This document shows positions 17,239 to 25,832 of a DNA stretch of 54,986 bases, piece after piece. The DNA is from JBBARC01 sp040400005 (GTDB lineage Bacteria > Pseudomonadota > Alphaproteobacteria > Acetobacterales > Acetobacteraceae). Below the pieces are notes generated by a model. It had not been told where the DNA came from. It ran no database searches and worked only from the letters and a program-made list of their open reading frames with translations. Position 1 is the stretch's first letter. Every line of letters begins with the position of its first letter. The stretch lies in the NCBI GenBank assembly GCA_040400005.1, contig JBBARC010000016.1, positions 1-54,986 of the forward strand, in the 5' to 3' direction. The position numbers were made by a program, and so were the translations under genes.

Positions 17239-18288
17239 ATGCAGCAGCAGTTTCCGCAACCTGCCAGCGCCCGCGATTTGGTGCAGTTGCTGGCGCTGTT
17301 TGATGGCCGGGCCGGTGTGCATTCGGTTGTGAACGCGCTGGCGCCGGGACCAGGCGATACCACCGCCTTGTACCAGGTGATGTATGGCGATACGGCCGCG
17401 GCCCAGGCTGCCCGCGAAAGAGCCGGTGACGATGCTGCCAACCCGCGTGATGTATTGCGCAATTTTCTCACCGGCGCCGATCTCGCCAGGCGTATTCGAA
17501 ACCTGGTGGCCGACGCATTCCCCGACAAGCGGCGGGCGATTTTTGTGCATATTCCGAAATGCGCCGGCACCGACCTTACCGATGCGCTGCGCCGCCGTTT
17601 CGCCGCCTTTCGCGAGCTGGATTACCGCCCGCACGTGGATAAACCCGATGCCCGGCTGCAGTCCCTGCGCGATCTGGTGCTGGGTATTATGCTAACCGAT
17701 ACGATTTGCTTCACGGGTCATGAACGGCTGACCTGGTATGTGCGTAACAACATGGTGCGTGAGGGTGACCACATTTTTACGGTAATCCGCGAACCCGTGG
17801 CCCTGATCTATTCGTATGTGAATTATATTCTAACTATTTGCAGTAAGCCGGAAACCGTTGGCGGCACCGATGCGCAGCGTTATCTGCGCATGTTGGGGAT
17901 TACCAGGTTCGATACTGATCTAACGGATGCTTATATGCACGATATGGCGCATCGTGTGCTGCACTGTAAGCCCGCCATTCAACCCAATCATCTGGCGACG
18001 TTTCTGGGAGATGGCACTGCACGCGGCGCCACCAAAACGATTATCGCCAGCAACATCGAAATTACCGATACCAGCCGCTATGCCGCGTGGCGGACGGAAC
18101 GTTTTGGCTTCGCCGCAAGCCCGCGTCGTAACGCATCCAAGCCATTTTATACACCGCACACTGCATCGGCCGAGGATCGTGCCTATATCGACGCGATCTG
18201 CCTGGAGGACAAAATACTTTATATAGCCCTGCATGACAGGCTCGAACGCGCCGGTGGGGTATCGATCACTGGGCGCATGCTGAGATGA
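17239..18288 (+). CDS. Sulfotransferase family 2-like protein, paralogue 2
   Basis: The 349-residue protein is collinear with paralogue 1, sharing FVHIPKCAGTDLT, FTVIREPVALIYSYVNYILT, CFTGHERLTWY and SNIEITDTSRYAAWR. The ATG at 17239 is preceded by GGGGA at 9 bases. It lies 91 bases downstream of paralogue 1 in the same direction, so co-transcription is likely. The region before the P-loop diverges most, which would fit different acceptor glycans. Acceptor unknown. Confidence 0.82.
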   Translation: MQQQFPQPASARDLVQLLALFDGRAGVHSVVNALAPGPGDTTALYQVMYGDTAAAQAARERAGDDAANPRDVLRNFLTGADLARRIRNLVADAFPDKRRAIFVHIPKCAGTDLTDALRRRFAAFRELDYRPHVDKPDARLQSLRDLVLGIMLTDTICFTGHERLTWYVRNNMVREGDHIFTVIREPVALIYSYVNYILTICSKPETVGGTDAQRYLRMLGITRFDTDLTDAYMHDMAHRVLHCKPAIQPNHLATFLGDGTARGATKTIIASNIEITDTSRYAAWRTERFGFAASPRRNASKPFYTPHTASAEDRAYIDAICLEDKILYIALHDRLERAGGVSITGRMLR

Positions 18289-18315
18289 AAAACTTGGGTT
18301 GGTCAGTTGACCTGT

Positions 18316-19368
18316 TCAGGCCGCTGCCGCCTCCAACAGGGTTTGGCCACGGGTGGATAAAGCGCCGCCGGATTTAATCTGCGCCGACACCAGATCAAAC
18401 AGCTGGCGATCATCTTCATTGATCTCATCAAGTTTTTTCTGTTCCGCCTTGCCGAATTGCTTGAAACTGATCATCGGTTTGGACGCGTTTGTGCGGGTCG
18501 TGGTTTCAATCCCCCAGCGCGATTTCAACCAATCCTGGTAGTGTTCGGTGGTGGTCAGTTCAATGTTGGATAAGCCGCACATTTCGGTCGCGGTTTTAAT
18601 GTCGCCATTGCCCAAAAACCGGCAGATCACATTGGATTGCGCCAATTCCGGACGGTGGAGAATTTCGGCGGCGAGGTCGCCCATGTTGCCGCTGGCCATG
18701 GCGCGATCAAGCGTTGCACGGTTGATAAAGCGCAGCCAGTCACGCGTGTCCACTGCCGCCAGCGCTTTATCCTGTGTAAAGCGGGTGATGATGTAGTTAA
18801 TTTGCGAGATCACCCGGTCGCGCGGGTCACGCAGCACGGCAAAGGCGGCGTCGCTGAACCGTATCAGCTGGGCATTTAACAAAACCCGCAAGGGCACGTG
18901 ACCATGCAAAAAAACTGTATCGCTGAACGGTAGGGTAAGCACCAGCTGGTTTAGGGCGGTGAATAGTTTGGGCGGCGGCATCCAGCTACGCTCGGCGATC
19001 CGCTGGTTGAGCCCTGGGTAGCGCTTAAGCAAATTCACCGTGAGATCGCTACCGGCGCATTTGGGGATGTGCACAAACAGTAACCGGCGCTTTTCTGGGT
19101 AGGCGTTCAGAATCAGCGGTATCAGCTTTTGCTGAAATTCCTCGCCGGCCAGGGCCGCGCGAATATGGGTGCGTGCGCTGTAGGTTTCGGCCGAAGGGCC
19201 GGCCAGGCGAAGCTCGGGCAATCTCGCGAGGACGCTCCAATACACCTGGCGCGAGGTGACCGAGGACAGATCCAATTTGTTGAGCAAGCCATCAAGGGCC
19301 GAAGCGGCCTCGAACAGACGAAATAACTCGAGCGTCTCCCGTGTGTTTGTCGGTGGTGGGATGAGCAA
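18316..19368 (-). CDS. Sulfotransferase family 2-like protein, paralogue 3
   Basis: A 350-residue paralogue on the opposite strand, convergent with the first two. It has FVHIPKCAGSDLTVNLLKRYPG, FAVLRDPRDRVISQINYIITRF and SNIELTTTEHYQDWLKSRWG. The start is TTG at 19368, supported by AGGAGA nine bases upstream; no ATG or GTG is better placed. It is the most diverged of the three. Its 3'-phosphate motif (RDPRDRVIS) is closer to the classical form than that of the other two. Confidence 0.8.
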   Translation of the reverse strand: MLIPPPTNTRETLELFRLFEAASALDGLLNKLDLSSVTSRQVYWSVLARLPELRLAGPSAETYSARTHIRAALAGEEFQQKLIPLILNAYPEKRRLLFVHIPKCAGSDLTVNLLKRYPGLNQRIAERSWMPPPKLFTALNQLVLTLPFSDTVFLHGHVPLRVLLNAQLIRFSDAAFAVLRDPRDRVISQINYIITRFTQDKALAAVDTRDWLRFINRATLDRAMASGNMGDLAAEILHRPELAQSNVICRFLGNGDIKTATEMCGLSNIELTTTEHYQDWLKSRWGIETTTRTNASKPMISFKQFGKAEQKKLDEINEDDRQLFDLVSAQIKSGGALSTRGQTLLEAAAA

Positions 19369-19486
19369 GGTTTCGCGTCTCCTGTGGTGGCCTGATGGGC
19401 GTCAGGTTAATCTGGTCTGATGGCGTGCGCTTGGGGGCATGGCCTTGGCGTTTTGGGCTGACCGGGCCTTAGCGTTGCGGTAAATG

Positions 19487-20515
19487 TTAAGCAAACAACG
19501 GCGACACCGGGGTTGCAAACCGCCCCTCGAAATAGCCACTGGCCGCGTAATGCGATAATCCAGATGCAATCGCCCCAGTTCGCACCGCATCACGAATATC
19601 AGGGTAGCGCATCAGATAATCGGTTTCGTTAAACGGTGCGGTTTCGATCAGCGGGCGCAGAAGGGCCACCAATCCGTCACGTGGCAAGTCGGCCGGCAAA
19701 AACTTTTCAATTTGGTTGAACGGCGGCAGTGGCAGGCCGGCCAGCACCAGGCGCATTTGCTGGGCGGTGCTCGAATCGGCAGCACTGTCGGGGTTGAGCG
19801 CGCGTGCTAGTGATTCGGCAAAAAACCTGCATACGGCTTGCGCTTGCGGCGATACGCGCAACCCCCCAGCATAGGCAGGGGTTGCGATCTTCTCAATCAC
19901 CAACTCAATTTCGTAGCACCCTGCGGCATGATCTTCGATGCCAACGCCATAGGAAAACCCATCATCGACATCGCGCAGGCTGCGCAGCCGCCACGCCGCT
20001 AGGGGAAGCGATTGATCAATTTCTACCAGCAACGAACTGGGCGTATAAAACCGCTTGTGGTCGCCATTAAACCGCGATGGCGGCATCGATTTGCGTTCGT
20101 ATAATTGCTGATGCGGCACCGCGATCACCAAATACCCGCCAATCTTTAACACCCGAAACCAATCGGCCAGCACCGCCTGGTAATTGGTGATATGTTCCAG
20201 GCAATGGCTGACAAACACCGCATCCTGGCTGCCATCGGCAAACGGCAGGCGGGTGCCATCGTAGCCGGGGTAATCCAGCTCCACCCCAATCGCCTTGTCG
20301 GTCACTGGCACCGCATCGGGGCGGCCACCGCGAAAGCCGATATCCAGCACGTGATCGCCGCCGAGATAGCGCTGATAAAACCCTTCGGCCATGCGGCGGG
20401 CATGGCTGCGCAAGGTTTCCGGGCCCAAGGCGCGCGGCGCACCCGTTGTTGCTTGTCGTGCGGCTGCTTGGGCTGCTGGTTGGGCTGGGGCAGGCGGTTT
20501 TTGCGCCATCGGCAT
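19487..20515 (-). CDS. SAM-dependent methyltransferase with C-terminal DYLxxYPDI-type module
   Basis: The 342-residue product has an Ala/Pro/Gln-rich leader of about 35 residues, then a class I methyltransferase fold. Motif I is HVLDIGFRGG, the acidic post-I residue lies in IGVELDYPGYDG, and motif IV-like DAVFVSHCLEHITN and FRVLKIGGYLVIAVPH follow, as in Methyltransf_11 enzymes. The C-terminus carries FNETDYLMRYPDIRDAV with SGLSHYAASGYFEGR, a short module common in alphaproteobacterial cell-surface glycan proteins. ATGs at 20515 and 20509 are both possible; AGAGAG spacing slightly favours the second. It lies between sulfotransferases, so methylation of the same glycan is a reasonable guess. 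Confidence 0.8.
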   Translation of the reverse strand: MPMAQKPPAPAQPAAQAAARQATTGAPRALGPETLRSHARRMAEGFYQRYLGGDHVLDIGFRGGRPDAVPVTDKAIGVELDYPGYDGTRLPFADGSQDAVFVSHCLEHITNYQAVLADWFRVLKIGGYLVIAVPHQQLYERKSMPPSRFNGDHKRFYTPSSLLVEIDQSLPLAAWRLRSLRDVDDGFSYGVGIEDHAAGCYEIELVIEKIATPAYAGGLRVSPQAQAVCRFFAESLARALNPDSAADSSTAQQMRLVLAGLPLPPFNQIEKFLPADLPRDGLVALLRPLIETAPFNETDYLMRYPDIRDAVRTGAIASGLSHYAASGYFEGRFATPVSPLFA

Positions 20516-20556
20516 AACTCTCTGAACGAAAGTAAGCTTTGGCTGATTATTGCCGG

Positions 20557-21615
20557 TTAGCCAAGCCGGGCCGCAATCGGCCCAAGCCACCGGTGTAGAT
20601 CGAACAGCCCGGTTTCCTGCCGCCAGTCATCCCACGCTGCATCGCAGGCCGCGGCAAAGCCATCGGGCACACCCTGTTGGGCCAGCGCCGCCCGTGAAAT
20701 CCCCGACCCTTCCTGGGCATCGCCGGCCAGCAGGCTTGCGGCCAGCCCCCGCCCGCCGGCGGCGCCTATTGCCCCCGCACGGGCATCGCCCAGCACCGCG
20801 GTTAAGGATGCAAACGGATCGGCCAGCATATCCTCGTACCAAAGCACCACCGGTGGCGGCCCGGTGGCGGCCAAATGCGCGATCGCCGCCACGCACTGGG
20901 CCAGCACCGCCATAATCTCCCCCGGCGTTTCGCCAAAGGCGCGGTGGCGGCTGCGGGCAAAAGCGGCGCGGTTACGCAGCAAAAACACCGCCCGTGCATC
21001 AGGAAGCGCTGCCATCAATAAATCGGCCCGCCCACTGCATTGGCTGCGCAGTTTTATCACCGGCGCCGGCCCCAAAAACCGCGCAAGCGATGCAACGCTT
21101 GCCCGCACTACCCCTTCGGCCAGCCGATCGGGCACCAAAGGCCGCTCATCGGCGGTCATTATCGCAAGCCGGGTTAATGTATCGGGTTCGGATGCGCCAC
21201 AACCGGCCAACTGGTCCACTAGGCGCGCCAGCAACGTGCTGCCCGTGCGCCCTGGCGAAAAGATAAACACTGGGGCGGCCGCCGGATCGGCGGTTTCTAC
21301 CTCAAACAACCGCTCAAACGGCACGCTCCAGGCGCGCTGAGCCTGGTCCAACTGGGCACCATATAAAAAAGGTGCGGCAAACACGCTGTGCCTGAAATCA
21401 TCGGGCAGCTCGGTATAAATCGCCCGTTCATTGCGCAGATTAAGCCCGTACATCATGCCGCGTGGTTGCAGCTCGTCCGGCGCCGCCTCGCCCCGGTTGG
21501 CAAAGGTAAAATCCTCCGGCCCCGCAATGTTTTGCTGCGCCCGGTTGCGCGCCAGCACATCAAACCGATGGATCGGGCGATACATCAAAACTGGGACATC
21601 ACAGGGGGGCATCAT
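20557..21615 (-). CDS. Sulfotransferase-like protein
   Basis: The 352-residue product has a central 5'-phosphosulfate loop, FIFSPGRTGSTLLARLVDQL, and a downstream segment AVFLLRNRAAFARSRHRAFG in the place of the 3'-phosphate motif. This is the pattern of sulfotransferase_3/Stf0-like enzymes. It is not a close paralogue of the HIPKCAG group. Its ATG at 21615 overlaps the TGA of the upstream glycosylase gene in ATGA, indicating translational coupling. The methyltransferase follows 41 bases downstream. Confidence 0.72.
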   Translation of the reverse strand: MMPPCDVPVLMYRPIHRFDVLARNRAQQNIAGPEDFTFANRGEAAPDELQPRGMMYGLNLRNERAIYTELPDDFRHSVFAAPFLYGAQLDQAQRAWSVPFERLFEVETADPAAAPVFIFSPGRTGSTLLARLVDQLAGCGASEPDTLTRLAIMTADERPLVPDRLAEGVVRASVASLARFLGPAPVIKLRSQCSGRADLLMAALPDARAVFLLRNRAAFARSRHRAFGETPGEIMAVLAQCVAAIAHLAATGPPPVVLWYEDMLADPFASLTAVLGDARAGAIGAAGGRGLAASLLAGDAQEGSGISRAALAQQGVPDGFAAACDAAWDDWRQETGLFDLHRWLGPIAARLG

Positions 21616-22280
21616 GCCGAATCCCCGGTTTCGCGATCCTCGGCCGGGTGGCCATTCACATGGCGCCACCAATGCCACAGCAGCCGCGCCGCCAGCCCGC
21701 GATACGGTGCCCACTCCGCCACCAGCCCGCCCAGTATTTTTGGCGTTGGCCGGGCATCAAGCCCCTTCAAATCCGCATACGATGACTGCAACGCCAAATC
21801 GCCGGTGGGAAACACATCCAGCCGGTGCAGCGCAAACAGCAAATAAATCTCCGCCGACCACGCGCCCAAGCCGCGGACCGACGAAATCGCCGCAATCGCC
21901 GCCCGGTCATCCAAGCTTGCCAAATGCGCAGTATCCAGCACCCCGGCCAAAAACGCTCCCGCCACCGCCCGGCCGTGCGCCACTTTCGGCCGCGATAACC
22001 CAGCGCCGCGCAAATCATCCTCGGTTAACGCCAAAAACCCCGCAGGCAGCTCCGCCCCCGGCAAGGCCACCACCCGCGCCCAAATGGCGGCCGCCGCCCG
22101 GTTGCTAATCTGCTGCCCAACGATCGCTGCCAGCAGCCCCGAAAACCCCGGCGCCCGCGTGCGCCACGGCAACGGCCCCGCTTCCCGCTCAATCCGCGCC
22201 AAATCACCATCCGCACGGGCCAAGCGGTTCAGCCCAATGCGGGCGGCACGTGGTAGGGGTGTGGGGGAAATTAACGCCAT
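21612..22280 (-). CDS. DNA-3-methyladenine glycosylase II-like (AlkA/HhH-GPD)
   Basis: Excises alkylated purines in base-excision repair. The 222-residue protein has the HhH-GPD core: GLLAAIVGQQISNRAA at the N-terminal helix pair, the hairpin VRGLGAWSAEIYLLFA, and the loop VFPTGDLALQ with the catalytic Asp. It lacks the N-terminal domain of E. coli AlkA, as is normal for short bacterial members. The last four bases overlap the following sulfotransferase-like gene. Confidence 0.88.
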   Translation of the reverse strand: MALISPTPLPRAARIGLNRLARADGDLARIEREAGPLPWRTRAPGFSGLLAAIVGQQISNRAAAAIWARVVALPGAELPAGFLALTEDDLRGAGLSRPKVAHGRAVAGAFLAGVLDTAHLASLDDRAAIAAISSVRGLGAWSAEIYLLFALHRLDVFPTGDLALQSSYADLKGLDARPTPKILGGLVAEWAPYRGLAARLLWHWWRHVNGHPAEDRETGDSA

Positions 22281-22311
22281 GCCGAAACGAGTGTCGGGGG
22301 CGGGTGAGGAT

Positions 22312-22473
22312 TAGGCAAGGTGAAGAACCTTCTTTTCTGAAGAAAAGAAGCAAAAGACTTTTATAATGCGGGGACAGGGGCAACCCTGCCACCGAGTTTC
22401 CCGAACCAACATATTAAAAGTCTTTTTGCTTATTTTTCGGAAGTCAAAAGAAGAGTCTTCCTTATCTTGCCTA
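22312..22473. repeat. Family-2 palindromic element, copy 1
   Basis: A 162-bp near-palindrome has ends TAGGCAAG / CTTGCCTA, long purine/pyrimidine-rich arms (GAAGAAAAGAAGCAAAAGAC against GTCTTTTTGCTT) and a central block GGGGCAACCCTGCCACCG. The same arms and centre recur at 28447-28640. It lies between the glycosylase gene and the two-component operon and contains no gene. Confidence 0.85.
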
Positions 22474-22504
22474 GCGCTTCTCATATAGGCTAGGACTGTG
22501 CCCC

Positions 22505-23224
22505 ATGAGCACGCAGCCGCATTTATTGGTGGTCGATGATGATCGCGAGATCAGGGAGTTGCTGGCGCGGTTTCTGGAGCTGCACGAGTTTCGTGTGACC
22601 ACGGCGCGGGATGGGGCGGAGGCGCGCCGGGTTTGGCCGCTGGGCCATTTTCATTTGGTGGTGCTGGATTTGATGCTGCCGGGCGAAACCGGCTTGGATC
22701 TGGCGGTATTTTTCCGCAAAGCGTCAAAAGTGCCGATCATTATGCTGACCGCGATGGGGGAAGAAACCGATCGTATAGTTGGCCTCGAGATGGGGGCAGA
22801 TGATTACCTGCCCAAGCCCTTCAACCCGCGTGAATTGCTCGCCCGTATTCGTGCGGTGTTGCGCCGCAGTGGCGAGGTGGGGCCAGGGATTGCCGGTGAT
22901 GAGGTGAGGTGTTTCCGCTTTGGCGGCTGGCAGTTGCGCCCATCGCAGCGCCGGCTAATTAGCCCGGCAGGGGTTGATATGGCGCTGACCGGCGGCGAAT
23001 TTGATTTGTTGATGGCGTTGGTGGAACGCCCGCACCGCGTGTTAACCCGTGAAATGCTGCTTGATTTGCTGCACGGGCGCACGGCCGCCACCTATGACCG
23101 GGCGATAGATGTTGGCATTAGCCGCTTGCGCCGCAAGCTCGACTCGGATGCCACTGTCGCGCCGCTGATTAAAACCGTGCGCGGCGGCGGCTATGTGCTG
23201 GCGTGCGATGTGGTCCGCCAATGA
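22505..23224 (+). CDS. OmpR-family response regulator
   Basis: The 239-residue protein has a receiver domain with the acidic cluster VVDDD (10-13), phospho-acceptor D55 in VVLDLMLPG and the conserved Lys in YLPKPFNPRE. A winged-helix Trans_reg_C domain follows (TGGEFDLLMALVERPHRVLTREMLLDLLHG to LIKTVRGGGYVL). It overlaps its cognate kinase gene by four bases (ATGA). The pair resembles the OmpR/EnvZ type that responds to envelope or osmotic signals; the regulon cannot be read from the sequence. Confidence 0.93.
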   Translation: MSTQPHLLVVDDDREIRELLARFLELHEFRVTTARDGAEARRVWPLGHFHLVVLDLMLPGETGLDLAVFFRKASKVPIIMLTAMGEETDRIVGLEMGADDYLPKPFNPRELLARIRAVLRRSGEVGPGIAGDEVRCFRFGGWQLRPSQRRLISPAGVDMALTGGEFDLLMALVERPHRVLTREMLLDLLHGRTAATYDRAIDVGISRLRRKLDSDATVAPLIKTVRGGGYVLACDVVRQ

Positions 23225-24636
23225 TGGTAGTGCGGGGCCGCTTACGCGCGGCAGTCGCGCGGTTACTGCCGGCAAGCCTTGCCATGCGCACGTTGCTTAC
23301 CCTGCTGGCTGGGCTTGTGCTGGTGCAGGCGGCGGGGCTGACCATTCACGCGCTGGACCGCATCGAACTACAGCGCAGCGAGGAATTGCGCATGTTGGGC
23401 ACCCGCGCCATTGGCGTGTTCCGGTCACTGGCGGCGGTGCCGGCGGCTGATCGTGGTGCCGTGTTGCGCGATATGGATGGCGGCGATGGCGGTGCGGCGG
23501 GGTTGGCGCCACTGCCGCAACCCCTGCCAGATCAGCTCACCCCGCAGGCGCTGGAAATGATTATTCGCGCCAATATGGCGCAGGTGCAGATGCCGGCGGG
23601 CACCCGGCCGAAAGACGTCATCATGCGCGGCCTGCCGTGGGATGGGCGCGTGGTGATCGCCATGCAGTTTCGCGATGGCATGTGGCTTAACCTGACCCTG
23701 CCAGTGCCTTTTCCGCGGCCCTGGCACAGCGAGAGTTTTCTGCTGGCTTTTGTGCTGATGACCCTGGCCGCCGGTGGCTTATCGGTGTGGGCGGTGCGCC
23801 AGTTAACCGGGCCGGTGGCAACCTTGGCGGCGGCCGCCGAACGGCTGGGGCGCGATGTAAATGCGCAGCCGATGCCGGAAACCGGGCCGGCAGAATTGGT
23901 GCGCGCGGCGGTGGCGTTTAACACCATGGCGGCCAGCATCCGCCGCTTTGTGCGCGACCGCACGTTGTTACTCACCGCCATCGGCCACGATTTGCGCACG
24001 CCGATCACCCGGCTGAAATTGCGCGTGGAATTTTTGGAAGATCCCGCCACCCGCGAGAAATTTTTGGCCGACCTTGATGAACTCGATCGCATGGTAAGCG
24101 CCACCTTGGCGTTTGGCCGTGATACATCGGACGAAGATCCCGCCGTGCCGATCGATCTGGGTGCGCTGCTGCAAACCGTGCTGGATGAGGCGAGTGATGC
24201 CAGCCCAGATCGTGCCGATGCGATCACTTTGTCTGGCACTTTGTCTGGCACTTTGTTTGGCACTTTGTCGGGCACTTTGTCGGGCGGGGCGCATGTGGTG
24301 GTGCGCGGGCGGGCGCTGGCGTTGAAACGGGCTTTTGCTAATCTGGTGGGCAACGCGATTAAATATGGCAACACCGCCGACGTTGTCGCAAGCGTTGCGG
24401 GCACGGGCGTGGTGCAGATCACTATCACCGATGATGGCCCCGGCGTGGCGCCCGACCAGGTGGAGCGCGTGTTCGACCCGTTTTATCGTGTCGAGCCCAG
24501 CCGCAACCGCGAAACCGGTGGCACCGGTTTGGGTTTATCGATTGCGCGCACTATTTTGCGAGCCCATGGCGGCGATGTGGTGATCGGCCGCGCGCCGGGG
24601 CGTGGCGCACGGGTGGTGGTGACATTGCCGAACTAA
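23221..24636 (+). CDS. EnvZ-like sensor histidine kinase
   Basis: The product has 471 residues. Two membrane helices (about 25-45 and 172-192) flank a periplasmic sensor region of about 125 residues. A HAMP linker follows, then the H-box LTAIGHDLRTPITRLKLRVEF with phospho-acceptor H256, and an ATPase domain with N-box FANLVGNAIKYG, DDGPGV and GGTGLGLSIA. This order and the HDLRTP motif match EnvZ-type kinases. Between the dimerisation helices and the N-box, at residues 337-356, a 12-bp unit repeated five times encodes LSGT-type repeats, an insertion not expected in the family. The start at 23221 is set by the ATGA overlap with the regulator. Confidence 0.93.
   Translation: MMVVRGRLRAAVARLLPASLAMRTLLTLLAGLVLVQAAGLTIHALDRIELQRSEELRMLGTRAIGVFRSLAAVPAADRGAVLRDMDGGDGGAAGLAPLPQPLPDQLTPQALEMIIRANMAQVQMPAGTRPKDVIMRGLPWDGRVVIAMQFRDGMWLNLTLPVPFPRPWHSESFLLAFVLMTLAAGGLSVWAVRQLTGPVATLAAAAERLGRDVNAQPMPETGPAELVRAAVAFNTMAASIRRFVRDRTLLLTAIGHDLRTPITRLKLRVEFLEDPATREKFLADLDELDRMVSATLAFGRDTSDEDPAVPIDLGALLQTVLDEASDASPDRADAITLSGTLSGTLFGTLSGTLSGGAHVVVRGRALALKRAFANLVGNAIKYGNTADVVASVAGTGVVQITITDDGPGVAPDQVERVFDPFYRVEPSRNRETGGTGLGLSIARTILRAHGGDVVIGRAPGRGARVVVTLPN
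24229..24288 (+). repeat. In-frame 12-bp tandem repeat (LSGT x5) inside the kinase gene
   Basis: Five copies of TTGTCTGGCACT or near variants lie in frame. The unit is a multiple of three, so copy changes add or remove four residues without a frameshift. It sits just before the ATPase domain. Confidence 0.9.
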
Positions 24637-24681
24637 TGGGGCCGTGGCAGAGGGCGGCTTGGTTTTGCACGACGGTGGCTT

Positions 24682-25260
24682 ATGCTTCGACGGTCCTATG
24701 ATAATCTGGTACGCATGGCTGGCGGCCCGCAGGCCAGTTTTTGGCTGTTTGCGGTGGCGTTTGCCGAGAGCAGTTTTTTCCCCATTCCGCCTGATGCGCT
24801 GCTGCTACCCATGTGCCTGGCACGGCCGCACCGGGCCTACCGATTCGCCGCCATCTGCACGGCGGCCAGTGTGCTGGGCGGCTGCTTCGGCTACCTGATC
24901 GGCGCCACACTGTACGATACAGTCGGCGTGCGGCTGATGCATGCGTATCACCTGGAAGCCGCGTTCACCGCCTTTCGTGCCCAGTATGCGCACTGGGGGG
25001 TGTGGGTTATTCTGATCAAGGGCATGACCCCGATCCCTTACAAACTGGTCACCATCAGCGCCGGCATGGCGCATTTCAGTTTTCCGGTGTTTGTGGCGAT
25101 GAGTATTGTCACCCGCGGGGCGCGGTTTTTTCTGGTGGCGGCCTTGCTGCGGGCAAAAGGCGAACAGGTGCGCGCGTTTATCGAACGCCGCCTGACCCTG
25201 GTGACCACGGTGCTGGCTGTTATGATTGTCGCTGGCCTGGTTCTGCTGCGGTATTTGTAG
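24682..25260 (+). CDS. YqaA/DedA-family membrane protein
   Basis: The 192-residue product has the VTT/SNARE-associated fold. The re-entrant loop signature is FAESSFFPIPPDALLLPM, the second half carries LIKGMTPIPYKLVTISAGMAHF, and helices close each half with a final helix at 170-190. DedA-type proteins move or flip undecaprenyl phosphate or phospholipids across the inner membrane; the YqaA subgroup is less studied. It follows the two-component operon by 45 bases in the same direction and could be co-transcribed. Confidence 0.85.
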   Translation: MLRRSYDNLVRMAGGPQASFWLFAVAFAESSFFPIPPDALLLPMCLARPHRAYRFAAICTAASVLGGCFGYLIGATLYDTVGVRLMHAYHLEAAFTAFRAQYAHWGVWVILIKGMTPIPYKLVTISAGMAHFSFPVFVAMSIVTRGARFFLVAALLRAKGEQVRAFIERRLTLVTTVLAVMIVAGLVLLRYL

Positions 25261-25390
25261 ATTTTTAGATGTCCGCGATTTTACCTGCTGCCTTGCCTTG
25301 GCCATGATTTGGGCACGCAGTCGCCGCGGGGCAGGGACAATTTTGGGTCTGCCGGCGATGGTGCTGGCACAGACAGAAAGACACCTCAAA

Positions 25391-25744
25391 ATGACTCGCA
25401 TGTATCGGCTTTTGCTGGGTTCGGTTTTGGCCGCAAGCCTGGCAGCCCCTGCCTTCGCCGACGGCACCACTGTGCCCACTGTTGCCAGCGCGGCGGTCGC
25501 TACCCCGGTGACGGCAACAACCCCCAGCGCGGCACCGGTTGCAACACCAGCCGCCGCTAAGCCCGCACCTGTCACCGATGCGGCGAAAACCCCTGATGTG
25601 AAGAAGGTTGATGCCATGGCGCCAAACAGCGCCAAGCCACACACCGGCAAAAAGCATCATCACAAGGCGACGCAGGTGAAAGCCCCGGCGGCCACGCCGG
25701 CTCTGCCCAAGGATGCGCCCAAGGACGCGCCTGCCAGCAAGTGA
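25391..25744 (+). CDS. Small exported Ala/Pro/Lys-rich protein with a His patch
   Basis: Starting at ATG 25391 the product has 117 residues: a signal peptide MTRMYRLLLGSVLAASLAAPAFA, then a low-complexity chain rich in Ala, Pro, Thr and Lys with TGKKHHHKAT. The longer frame upstream encodes no credible N-terminus. It may bind metal or nucleic acid/polyanions through the His/Lys patch, but no family is recognised. A strong terminator follows. Confidence 0.65.
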   Translation: MTRMYRLLLGSVLAASLAAPAFADGTTVPTVASAAVATPVTATTPSAAPVATPAAAKPAPVTDAAKTPDVKKVDAMAPNSAKPHTGKKHHHKATQVKAPAATPALPKDAPKDAPASK

Positions 25745-25777
25745 GGCGCTTAACGCCGCATGGTTTACGCAAAGAAA

Positions 25778-25806
25778 AACCCGCGGCCCTTTGGGGGCCG
25801 CGGGTT
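25778..25806. terminator. Bidirectional rho-independent terminator
   Basis: A perfect 12-bp stem (AACCCGCGGCCC / GGGCCGCGGGTT) with a five-base loop is flanked by AAAGAAA on one side and AGGTTTTTAG on the other. It serves both the gene ending at 25744 and the convergent gene ending at 25833. Confidence 0.9.
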
Positions 25807-25832
25807 AGGTTTTTAGTCTAATCCGTAAAAGC

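Noticed and set aside
24805..25650. 281-codon minus-strand frame opposite the YqaA gene
   Set aside because: The plus strand encodes a membrane protein and a signal-peptide protein with proper starts; the minus frame is low complexity.
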